From assembly GCA_040509055.1 (NCBI GenBank), contig JBEVLT010000192.1, positions 1 to 23,649 on the forward strand: a stretch of DNA of 23,649 bases, written 5' to 3'. Every line of letters begins with the position of its first letter. Position 1 is the first letter of the stretch. Under the pieces are notes generated by a model, which saw only the letters and a program-made list of their open reading frames with translations, was not told the origin of the DNA and did no database searches. This DNA is from JAJKIP01 sp040509055. GTDB taxonomy: Bacteria; Bacteroidota; Bacteroidia; Chitinophagales; Chitinophagaceae. A program made the position numbers and the translations under genes. Shown here piece by piece: positions 7,279 to 13,014 of this stretch.

Positions 7279-8330
7279 AAACCATTTTAGTGATCGACGA
7301 CCACCCGGACATCCGGGATAACACCGCAGAGATACTGGAATTGGCCGGCTACAAGACGCTGACTGCCGAGAATGGCAGGAAAGGCATCGAGCTGGCACTG
7401 AAGGAAAAACCCGATGTGATCGTGTGCGATATCATGATGCCGGAACTGGACGGCTATGGTGTGCTGCACCTGCTTCGCAAAAATCCGGAAGGCCAGAATA
7501 TTCCTTTTATTTTCCTGACCGCAAAGACGGAGCGTACCGACTTCCGGAAGGGCATGGAAATGGGCGCCGATGATTATGTGACCAAGCCCTTCGACGAGAT
7601 CGAGCTGCTGAACGCCATCGAGATCCGGCTGAAAAAAGCAGAAGTGTTGCAGCAGAAATATGCGTTGTCTCCGCAGGGCATCAGCCAGTTCCTGAAGGAT
7701 GCCAGGGATGCCGGCATGATCGACCGCCTGTCGGAACAGTATAATATCGAGAGCTACCGCAAAAAGCAAACGCTGTATGAAGAAGGCAGGCGGCCACGGT
7801 TCCTGTATTATCTTGTCCGGGGGAAAGTAAAAGGCTTTCGCACGCACGAGGATGGGAAAGACTATATCACCGATATTTTCAGCGAGGGCGACTTTATCGG
7901 TTACCCGGCACTGATCGAAGACAAGAACTATGATGACACCACCGTGGTGCTGGAGGATGCAGAGATCATACAAATTCCCAAAGATGATTTTCTGCAGATG
8001 ATCTATGGCGACATCAATGTAGCGGCCAAGTTCATCCGCATCATCACCCAGAATGTAAAAGAAAAGGAAGAGCGCCTGCTCAGCCTGGCCTACAGCTCGC
8101 TGCGCAAGCGGGTGGCACGGGCGCTGGCCGACCTGCATGGCAAATACAATACCGGCGCCGGCAACAATCCCATCGAGATATCGCGGGAAGACATTGCACA
8201 TTATGTAGGCACCGCTACCGAATCGCTGATCCGGACTCTTAGTGATTTCAAAAGCGAAAAACTGATCGATATTAAGGAAGGGAAAATAAGGGTGGCCGAT
8301 GCAGAGAAGTTAAGGAACCTGCTTTATTGA
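7275..8330 (+). CDS. response regulator: receiver + cNMP-binding fold + CRP-type HTH
   Basis: A 351-residue regulator translationally coupled (ATGA overlap) to the PAS kinase. Residues 1-120 are a receiver domain with phospho-acceptor Asp52 (CDIMMPELDG), acidic pocket Asp8/Asp9, Thr82 and Lys104 (YVTKPFD). About 145-260 is a cyclic-nucleotide-binding-like jelly roll with a long C helix. About 297-345 is a CRP/FNR winged helix-turn-helix. The recognition helix has Glu316 and Arg320 with the same spacing as FNR Glu209 and Arg213, which read the GA step of TTGAT. No N-terminal cysteine cluster for an iron-sulfur centre is present, so input should come from phosphorylation. CTGAT-N4-ATCAG sites before neighbouring genes are its likely targets (inference). 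Confidence 0.92.
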   Translation: MKTILVIDDHPDIRDNTAEILELAGYKTLTAENGRKGIELALKEKPDVIVCDIMMPELDGYGVLHLLRKNPEGQNIPFIFLTAKTERTDFRKGMEMGADDYVTKPFDEIELLNAIEIRLKKAEVLQQKYALSPQGISQFLKDARDAGMIDRLSEQYNIESYRKKQTLYEEGRRPRFLYYLVRGKVKGFRTHEDGKDYITDIFSEGDFIGYPALIEDKNYDDTTVVLEDAEIIQIPKDDFLQMIYGDINVAAKFIRIITQNVKEKEERLLSLAYSSLRKRVARALADLHGKYNTGAGNNPIEISREDIAHYVGTATESLIRTLSDFKSEKLIDIKEGKIRVADAEKLRNLLY

Positions 8331-8346
8331 GAAAGGTTAACCTTTC
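8331..8346. repeat. perfect 16-bp palindrome after the response regulator stop
   Basis: GAAAGGTTAACCTTTC begins at the base after the TGA of the regulator gene. It could form a short hairpin (6-bp stem, TTAA loop), but no T-run follows, so it is at best a weak terminator or a protein site. Confidence 0.4.
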
Positions 8347-8517
8347 CTGCAGCCTGTTACGGCCTGGTGTAAAGTTTAAGGTTTAAAAGTTTAAAGTGTC
8401 ATGCTGGTATTGGTAACCTTCTGACAGCAGAACTTCAAACATTCAACTTTCTCAACTTACACCTGTCTGCCTTCAATAAGTTACCAGATAGCCAGATCTT
8501 AAACTTTCAAAACTTCC
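8347..8517. repeat. AT-rich intergenic spacer with degenerate direct and inverted repeats
   Basis: The stretch between two converging genes contains runs of GTTTAA-type repeats (about 8372-8397) and an imperfect inverted repeat with CTGGTATTGGTAAC at 8404-8417 facing GTTACCAGATAGCCAG at 8480-8495. No open frame with coding character is visible. Similar TTTAAACC runs occur near 20300. It may be spacer decay or a degenerate small repeat element. Confidence 0.4.
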
Positions 8518-8886
8518 TCAACCGCCCTCCGATATTTCCTTCCCATGTTCATTCTGCTTGCGCAGGCTCCAGCCGTCAGTGATGGTGGTCTCCAGCCACA
8601 TAATGCCGGATTTGCGCGATACCTGGGCAGACAGCCCGAAGCTCTTCCGAAACAGGGCTTCCAGCTCTGCTACTGTCATATCATCACTGATCTCGATGGC
8701 GCCTTCATTTTTCAACCCTGCTTCCCTGAGCAGGGCAGAATGCTGCAGGTGCCGTCGTGGCGCCCCGGGCACTTCAGCACCGGTCTTGTAAAAATCCAGC
8801 TTTAAGAAGGGGTAACGGGCACTGAAATCGTGCTGCACTTCCTGTATCGCTTTGTCTGCCGAGATTACCAACATCATTACGCTCAT
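8518..8886 (-). CDS. conserved-looking hypothetical protein, 122 aa
   Basis: A soluble 122-residue protein without signal peptide or membrane helix. I do not recognise a named family. The C-terminal half (MTVAELEALFRKSFGL, then QVSRKSGIMWLETTITDGW) has an alternating helix-strand pattern like a small alpha/beta, possibly beta-grasp, domain, and the N-terminal 40 residues look like a second, shorter unit of the same sort. The ATG at 8886 sits about 16 nt downstream of the expected transcript start. It is divergent from the 9070 gene across a CRP/FNR-like operator, and the operator-to-promoter distance equals that of the oxidase operon. This suggests expression under low oxygen or nitrosative stress. 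The function is unknown. Confidence 0.75.
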   Translation of the reverse strand: MSVMMLVISADKAIQEVQHDFSARYPFLKLDFYKTGAEVPGAPRRHLQHSALLREAGLKNEGAIEISDDMTVAELEALFRKSFGLSAQVSRKSGIMWLETTITDGWSLRKQNEHGKEISEGG

Positions 8887-8908
8887 TTAAATATTATCCT
8901 AGCTGGTA

Positions 8909-8916
8909 CAAAATTA
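8909..8916 (-). promoter_or_regulatory. -7 promoter element of the 122-aa gene
   Basis: TAATTTTG on the minus strand matches TAnnTTTG exactly. Its near edge is 52.5 bp from the centre of the operator at 8962-8975, identical to the spacing at the oxidase operon promoter. Confidence 0.6.
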
Positions 8917-8961
8917 TCATGGCATACCATCCTATTGCATGACGCAGCAGGAACAGAGGAC

Positions 8962-8975
8962 CTGATCTTGGTCAG
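8962..8975. promoter_or_regulatory. CRP/FNR-like operator between divergent hypothetical genes
   Basis: CTGATCTTGGTCAG has the same half-site geometry as 3683-3696 with one transition in the right half (GTCAG for ATCAG). An additional lone ATCAG half-site follows at 8993-8997. It is placed to control both 8518-8886 and 9070-9435. Confidence 0.55.
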
Positions 8976-9041
8976 TCTCGACTGCCGGATAAATCAGGTT
9001 TTGCGGTAATGCACATCAGCTGCGGCGCAGCGATAACGGCG

Positions 9042-9049
9042 CATTTTTG
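9042..9049 (+). promoter_or_regulatory. -7-like element of the 121-aa membrane protein gene
   Basis: CATTTTTG differs from TAnnTTTG at the first base. It begins 73.5 bp from the operator centre, about one helical turn further than the CoA-transferase promoter, and would give a leader of roughly 15 nt. Confidence 0.4.
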
Positions 9050-9069
9050 TCTTTTAAACATTGTATCAA

Positions 9070-9435
9070 ATGAAAACAATAGAACAGGCTTATATACCAG
9101 CCTATTTCGCCGCAGAAAGAAAGAAACCGATCGTTCACCGTTTTTTCGCCTGGTGCAAAGCCCAGGAAAAGAGCCGGCTGGCCTGGCTGGGCATTATCAT
9201 TGCCGGTCACGGCTGTGTGTTTACCCCGCTGACCATACTGTTCATCGTACTGTCCGGCAATAACCCCATCTTCTGGCCGTTTGCCATCGGATCCATGGGT
9301 ATGGCGCTGGTGACCAACCTGGCAGCGCTGCCTACCCGTGTTACCCTGCCCATATTTTTCCTGAGCCTGCTGATCGACCTGGTAATTATCGTAAACTGCT
9401 TAGCTTTGGGCTTCACTACCTCTGTTGCAGGGTAG
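9070..9435 (+). CDS. hypothetical inner-membrane protein, 121 aa
   Basis: The protein begins MKTIEQAYIPAYFAAERKK, a polar, basic N-terminal segment of about 38 residues. Three hydrophobic helices follow at roughly 40-63, 68-88 and 93-115. The N-terminus should be cytoplasmic by the positive-inside rule. I took the ATG at 9070 rather than a TTG at 9061. I do not recognise a characterised family. The gene is 9 nt upstream of the lipoprotein gene, so the two are probably co-transcribed, and an operator of the CTGAT-N4 type lies upstream. A link to the envelope or respiratory response is a guess from context. Confidence 0.75.
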   Translation: MKTIEQAYIPAYFAAERKKPIVHRFFAWCKAQEKSRLAWLGIIIAGHGCVFTPLTILFIVLSGNNPIFWPFAIGSMGMALVTNLAALPTRVTLPIFFLSLLIDLVIIVNCLALGFTTSVAG

Positions 9436-9444
9436 TTCCCGCTT

Positions 9445-10098
9445 ATGAGATATTTTACCCGTTTTGGCATCGCTGTTTTCCTGGCAGGCTTTACAGTCCT
9501 GTTGCTGGCCGGCTGTTCCTCCCGACGCATTACGACGGCCTGGAAGGCCAATACGGTTTTTCCCACACGTTACCGGCAGGTACTGGTGGTAGCCATCCTG
9601 CCGGACAAAGACAGCCTGCTGCGGAAGAAGGCCGAATCAGAGCTCGTGGCCGGGTTGCGGGAACTGGGTTACCATGCCGTCTCTTCGCTGGACCGGTTTG
9701 GTGCCAACGGGTTGTCGGGACTGGGCGAACAGCAAACCTATCTCACGCTTTGCGATGCAGGGATCGATGTGGTGCTGACCCTGGCGCCGGTACCGGAATC
9801 CTCGCTATCGAAAAGCGGGCCTTACCGCCACCCGCACAGTTATTATTACGACCGCATCTGGAACTATAAGAACCTGGCCGCCGCACCTGCCACCGGGCAG
9901 GAACCGTATTACTGGGAAAGCATTCTATTTGACCTCTCCACGCTGGAAGCAGCCCTTACCCTGCGCACCGAACCCTTTGCCGCAGATAAGCTGAACAAAC
10001 CGGCTGTATGGCCGGCAGGCAGGATCATCAGGGCCATGGTGAAAGAAAAGGCATTGGTGAAACAACCGCCCCAACCTGCTGCGCCCAGGGCTTTCTGA
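9445..10098 (+). CDS. hypothetical outer-membrane-type lipoprotein, 217 aa
   Basis: A 217-residue protein with a type II signal peptide. A hydrophobic stretch at residues 7-22 ends in the lipobox LLAGC, with acylation at about Cys24 followed by SSRR. The mature part includes VVAILPDKDSLLRKKAESEL and a conserved-looking helix-strand core reminiscent of small lipoproteins that bind or bend toward the periplasm, then a Tyr/His-rich stretch (RHPHSYYYDRIW) and a Pro-rich tail. It has no recognisable catalytic motif. It follows the 121-aa membrane protein by 9 nt and is likely the second gene of that operon. The function is unknown. Confidence 0.75.
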   Translation: MRYFTRFGIAVFLAGFTVLLLAGCSSRRITTAWKANTVFPTRYRQVLVVAILPDKDSLLRKKAESELVAGLRELGYHAVSSLDRFGANGLSGLGEQQTYLTLCDAGIDVVLTLAPVPESSLSKSGPYRHPHSYYYDRIWNYKNLAAAPATGQEPYYWESILFDLSTLEAALTLRTEPFAADKLNKPAVWPAGRIIRAMVKEKALVKQPPQPAAPRAF

Positions 10099-10220
10099 TA
10101 TACAGGGATTCACGGCTACCCCGTTACCGCTTATACGAAACATATCATAACCGAAAAGCTGCCCGGTCAGGAGCTCAGCTACCTATACCTGTTTTGCCAT
10201 ACCGGCTGAGGCCGATAAAT

Positions 10221-10260
10221 AAAAACGCGGCCAGCAAGACCAGCAGGCCTTGCTGCCGCG
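10221..10260 (-). terminator. rho-independent terminator of the PPOX gene
   Basis: Read leftward, a CGCGGCAGCAAG / CTTGCTGGCCGCG stem (one bulge) with a short loop is followed by TTTTT at 10225-10221. It lies about 65 nt after the stop at 10326. The spacer 10099-10220 on its other side shows no further gene. Confidence 0.7.
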
Positions 10261-10325
10261 ATGTTGGGGTATGAGAGAAAAGTAAAGCTGTACTCCAGAT
10301 ACGAAAGAACGCCTGCTACCGGATG

Positions 10326-10799
10326 TCAGGAAGCGAAAAAATAACCGTCGTTGTTGCGCTCGAACCGCCCTGTCTTTGTTGTGAGCCGGATCCGGAAAAG
10401 AATGCCGGGCGCCTTGTCGTCTTCATCGTCGGTAAACGGCCAGGCCGCCGCCACCCGCATGGTAGCGCTGCTGATGGCAGGCAACAAGCGGGCATTCAGG
10501 CAATGCAATGCCTTCTTACGTGCCGCTTCATCGCTGAGCTCTTCAACCTCGCCCCAGCCGATCACGCTCTTCCAGTTGGCCAGGTTGCGTGTATTGTCTA
10601 CCTGGAAACAAACGGCCGGATTTTGCCGCATCAGGGCCACCTTCATTCCTTCGAACGTGCGACCATACACAAACTGCCCGTCATAGGCATAGCTGATCGG
10701 CACTACGTACGTGGTATCACCGGCATGGCAGCCGATACGGCCCACCAGCTCATCGTGCAGCAGCTCTTCGATCTCCTGTTCATTTAATGTACCGAACAT
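10326..10799 (-). CDS. pyridoxamine 5'-phosphate oxidase-fold flavin-binding protein
   Basis: A 157-residue split-barrel protein of the PPOX-like / NimA-type group. Features supporting this are the N-terminal helix MFGTLNEQEIEELLHDELVG, the strand pair RIGCHAGDTTYVVPISYAYDG, then YGRTFEGMKVALMRQNPAVCFQVD and the characteristic WKSVIGWGEVEEL. Such proteins usually bind FMN or F420-like cofactors and are often annotated only as flavin-nucleotide-binding. The substrate cannot be told from sequence. A near-consensus operator stands exactly 29.5 bp from its -7-like element, the same as at the di-iron gene, so it may be a stress-regulon member. It is transcribed leftward toward the lipoprotein gene and ends at a terminator. 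Confidence 0.88.
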   Translation of the reverse strand: MFGTLNEQEIEELLHDELVGRIGCHAGDTTYVVPISYAYDGQFVYGRTFEGMKVALMRQNPAVCFQVDNTRNLANWKSVIGWGEVEELSDEAARKKALHCLNARLLPAISSATMRVAAAWPFTDDEDDKAPGILFRIRLTTKTGRFERNNDGYFFAS

Positions 10800-10813
10800 G
10801 GCTTTTGTTTTTA

Positions 10814-10857
10814 CAAAGCAAACGCAAAGCAGGGCGGCTATTACTGACCCGCATCAA
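10814..10857 (-). promoter_or_regulatory. promoter and CRP/FNR-like operator of the PPOX gene
   Basis: On the minus strand TTGATGCGGGTCAG (10857-10844) fits YTGAT-N4-RTCAG. The -7-like TTGCTTTG at 10821-10814 has one mismatch to TAnnTTTG. The centre-to-element distance is 29.5 bp, a class II position, identical to the di-iron gene promoter. Sequence match is weaker than at other sites. Confidence 0.5.
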
Positions 10858-10910
10858 ACCGGTCCGTGATTGTGCTCATCCTGTATTAGTTCTCCGCTGC
10901 AGTTTATCAT

Positions 10911-10940
10911 AAAAAAAGCAGCAGGCTTCATGCCTGCTGC
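10911..10940 (-). terminator. terminator of tail-collar unit 1
   Basis: Read leftward, GCAGCAGGC-ATGAA-GCCTGCTGC is followed by seven T residues. It lies 26 nt after the stop of the last gene of the unit. The same GCAGCAG stem is reused at the ends of units 2 and 3. Confidence 0.85.
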
Positions 10941-10966
10941 AGAACGATGATTATTTCCGGTACGGC

Positions 10967-12004
10967 TTAATGCCTTGGCGGATCGATGCCTTCCACTGCA
11001 ATGATAAACATCATCGGCAGGTAAGGCATCATATTGTTGTGCGGTGCGCTTTCGCCTTCCACATCCAGGGCGTTGGGATGCAGCAACGGTCCGGTCCCTT
11101 TTTCCGTGGCGAATCCATTGAAGTTCTCCACCCGTGAGTTGGCCCATACTGCGTTTTCGTTGGCATTGGGTCCGTCAGCTATAATTTTCCCTCCGGGCGT
11201 ATGCTGGTGTGGCGGCAGCTGGTCTTCTGTCAGCGCTACCTTGGCAGCGCCCCCGGTATCACCAACCTGGTAGCGGCTTAGTCCTTCGCCTTTCCCCTGG
11301 CTCAGCGTAGCCTTGCCGCGCAGGTCGGGCAGCCTGAACGTACGGGTACCATCTCCGCCGTACCGGTTGCCCAGTATGGAAAACAGCTTGGTGTGTTGCG
11401 CGATGGGCAGCTCACTGCCGTCGCAGACGGCCCAGGGATACCCGATAGGCCGGAGGAACGGGAAGGCTTTGATCGTACCCATGTAGTCTTCATCCACCGA
11501 GTTCGAGGGATAGCGCCCGGTCAGGGCAATGCAATAATTGAGGCTGAGGAAAGGGGCCATATTATCGTGAGGCTTGTCTCCTCCCGCTCTCCCGAGCGCT
11601 TCCTTATGCAGCTTTACATTGGTATCGGTGCGGTAGGGCTTGTCCCGGGGCCAGAAATTATGCTTGGGATTATTCTCATCAGAAGGTTTGGAGCTCCCCA
11701 TCGCCCGGTGCCGGTGTGCGGCCATTTCTTTGGCGGTGAGCACATGCGCTTCTTCACCGCCGGCCTGGCCTACCCGGTAGTCATTGTTGGTGTGCAGCAG
11801 CACCCTTCCCCGCAGATCGGGCAGGTGAAAGGTGCCGCCACTGCCTCCGAATGTATAGCCGATCAGTGCGAAAAGCGCCGGGTAGTCGTTGACCAGCAAT
11901 ACCTGCCCCTGGCAGCGAACCCATCCCCTGGGTGCAAAACCAAAGGGGAAAAGCCTGATTTCCGACATCATCCAAAAAGTATTATCGTTTTGTTGTTGTG
12001 ACAT
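10967..12004 (-). CDS. tail-collar domain protein, unit 1, domains B-C
   Basis: A 345-residue protein of two tandem phage-tail-collar (microcystin-dependent-protein-like) domains. Domain B spans about residues 10-165 and has the signature GWVRCQGQ, then LPDLRGRVLL, the histidine motif HRH, the insert PKHNFWPRDKPYR and PHDNMAPF. Domain C spans about 170-345 with WAVCDGSEL, FRLPDLRGK, HQH and PHNNMMPY, ending in FIIAVEGIDPP. There is no signal peptide or membrane helix. It lies 54 nt downstream of the domain-A gene. In phages such domains sit in tail-fibre tips; the role of free-standing bacterial copies is unknown. It is closely similar in layout to the C-terminal two thirds of the 13015-14553 product and to 15030-16046. 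Confidence 0.88.
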   Translation of the reverse strand: MSQQQNDNTFWMMSEIRLFPFGFAPRGWVRCQGQVLLVNDYPALFALIGYTFGGSGGTFHLPDLRGRVLLHTNNDYRVGQAGGEEAHVLTAKEMAAHRHRAMGSSKPSDENNPKHNFWPRDKPYRTDTNVKLHKEALGRAGGDKPHDNMAPFLSLNYCIALTGRYPSNSVDEDYMGTIKAFPFLRPIGYPWAVCDGSELPIAQHTKLFSILGNRYGGDGTRTFRLPDLRGKATLSQGKGEGLSRYQVGDTGGAAKVALTEDQLPPHQHTPGGKIIADGPNANENAVWANSRVENFNGFATEKGTGPLLHPNALDVEGESAPHNNMMPYLPMMFIIAVEGIDPPRH

Positions 12005-12058
12005 ACTGTTTTTTTACGATTTAATAAATGAGTGAACTGAGTGGTTATAAGCGATACA

Positions 12059-12562
12059 TCAGCCCTCGACGGGAAAAACGCCTTCCAGCGCGATGATGTA
12101 GGAAATGGTGACGAAGGGGATCCGGTTTTCGTGGGGATGCCCCTGCCCGGCCGGCTGTACGGAGTCCGGGTGCATAACCTGGTTGCCCGGTCCCAGCGAC
12201 CAGGTGAAGTTAGAACTGCTGGTTCCCCAGAACCCGTTTTCAGGCCCTGTATTATTGGGAGTACTGTTACCCGAAGCGTGGGCAATATGGGTGTGAACCG
12301 GTAATTGTTGCTCTGTGAGGATCACTTCCTCATGGCCGCCTTTGTGCCCGATGGGGTACTTGTCGATAGCGCCCAGCGGTACCCGCCCGCACAGGTCGGG
12401 CAGTGCAAAAGTTGTGTGGCCGTCCCCGCCGAACCGGGTACCGATTAGGCCAAAAAGCGCGTCGTTTTCAGCCTTGGGTAATAATCGTCCATCGCAAAAC
12501 GCCCATCCCCGGGGGGCATAGTCCCCTGAAAACTGTTTGATCTCTCCGATAAAGAAGTCCAT
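12059..12562 (-). CDS. tail-collar domain protein, unit 1, domain A
   Basis: A 167-residue single-domain tail-collar protein. Hallmarks in order are GEIKQFSGDYAPRGWAFCDG at the N-terminus, FGGDGHTTFALPDLCGRVPL (with Cys in place of the usual Arg), LPVHTHIAHASG containing HxH, NGFWGTSS, MHPDSV and PHENRIPF, ending IIALEGVFP. It has no secretion signal. It is 23 nt downstream of the small membrane protein and 54 nt upstream of the B-C gene, so all three should share one transcript from the promoter at 12767-12890. It corresponds to the N-terminal third of the fused unit 2 protein. Family is clear; function is unknown. Confidence 0.88.
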   Translation of the reverse strand: MDFFIGEIKQFSGDYAPRGWAFCDGRLLPKAENDALFGLIGTRFGGDGHTTFALPDLCGRVPLGAIDKYPIGHKGGHEEVILTEQQLPVHTHIAHASGNSTPNNTGPENGFWGTSSSNFTWSLGPGNQVMHPDSVQPAGQGHPHENRIPFVTISYIIALEGVFPVEG

Positions 12563-12585
12563 GTGTTTGGTTTTATGGTGAATAA

Positions 12586-12741
12586 TTAATGAACGATGGT
12601 TTTGTCCGGTATCACTTCGTCCTGCTCACGATCCAGCTTTTCCAACTGGCTGTCATATACCAGCCACACGATCAGGCCGAGCAGCAGGAAAATGAAAATG
12701 ATCACCAGCGTGTAGATCCGGGTCTTTGCTTTTTCAGACAT
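12586..12741 (-). CDS. 51-aa single-helix membrane protein, unit 1
   Basis: A 51-residue frame: a basic N-terminus (MSEKAKTR), one hydrophobic helix at about residues 9-29 (IYTLVIIFIFLLLGLIVWLV), then a charged amphipathic tail DSQLEKLDREQDE. Type II or simple cytoplasm-in topology is expected. It is about 50% identical by eye to the 50-residue product of 14591-14743, which sits in the same place in unit 2, so conservation of the frame supports translation. It is the first gene after the conserved promoter, starting about 20 nt from the expected transcript start. I do not recognise a family. It might anchor or couple the collar proteins to the membrane. Confidence 0.75.
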   Translation of the reverse strand: MSEKAKTRIYTLVIIFIFLLLGLIVWLVYDSQLEKLDREQDEVIPDKTIVH

Positions 12742-12766
12742 AGCAGGATGCCAACCGGCACGGGAA

Positions 12767-12890
12767 CAAGTGTACGCCGCAGGAAAGGCTGTTTCCTAAT
12801 TTCCGGCGTTACAAAGGGTTTCAGTCCCTGTTACAAAAGGTTTCAGCCGCTGTTACACATCGTTACAGGCAGGCGTTACCATGCGTTACA
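12767..12890 (-). promoter_or_regulatory. promoter with four direct-repeat operators, unit 1
   Basis: The -7-like TACACTTG lies at 12774-12767 (minus). The block GGAAAC (12796-12791) is exactly 16 bp upstream and forms the end of a 26-bp segment (12791-12816) identical in all three units. Further upstream are four pairs of GTTACA-like hexamers on the plus strand, each pair 10 bp apart: 12808/12818, 12830/12840, 12852/12862 and 12875/12885. Pair starts are 22, 22 and 23 bp apart. Confidence 0.75.
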
Positions 12891-12948
12891 GAAAATGAAA
12901 ATCAATAAGATCAAAATGACATAAAATGATAATAGATGAATAGCGCAC

Positions 12949-12977
12949 AAAAAAAGCAGCAGTATTACTACTGCTGC
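12949..12977 (-). terminator. terminator of tail-collar unit 2
   Basis: Read leftward, GCAGCAGTA-GTAA-TACTGCTGC is followed by seven T residues. It is 37 nt past the unit 2 stop and just beyond the far end of the unit 1 operator array. Confidence 0.85.
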
Positions 12978-13014
12978 TGATCAAAAGAGTGGTGGTCAAT
13001 GCCGATGAATCCTG

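Noticed and set aside
8331..8346. Strong terminator after the response regulator
   Set aside because: The palindrome is perfect but short and AT-rich in the loop, and no T-run follows on either strand.
12791..12890. CRISPR-like array of short repeats
   Set aside because: Repeats are hexamers 10 bp apart in pairs with 22-23 bp period, not 25-40-bp repeats with unique spacers. No cas genes are present. The position next to promoters fits operators.
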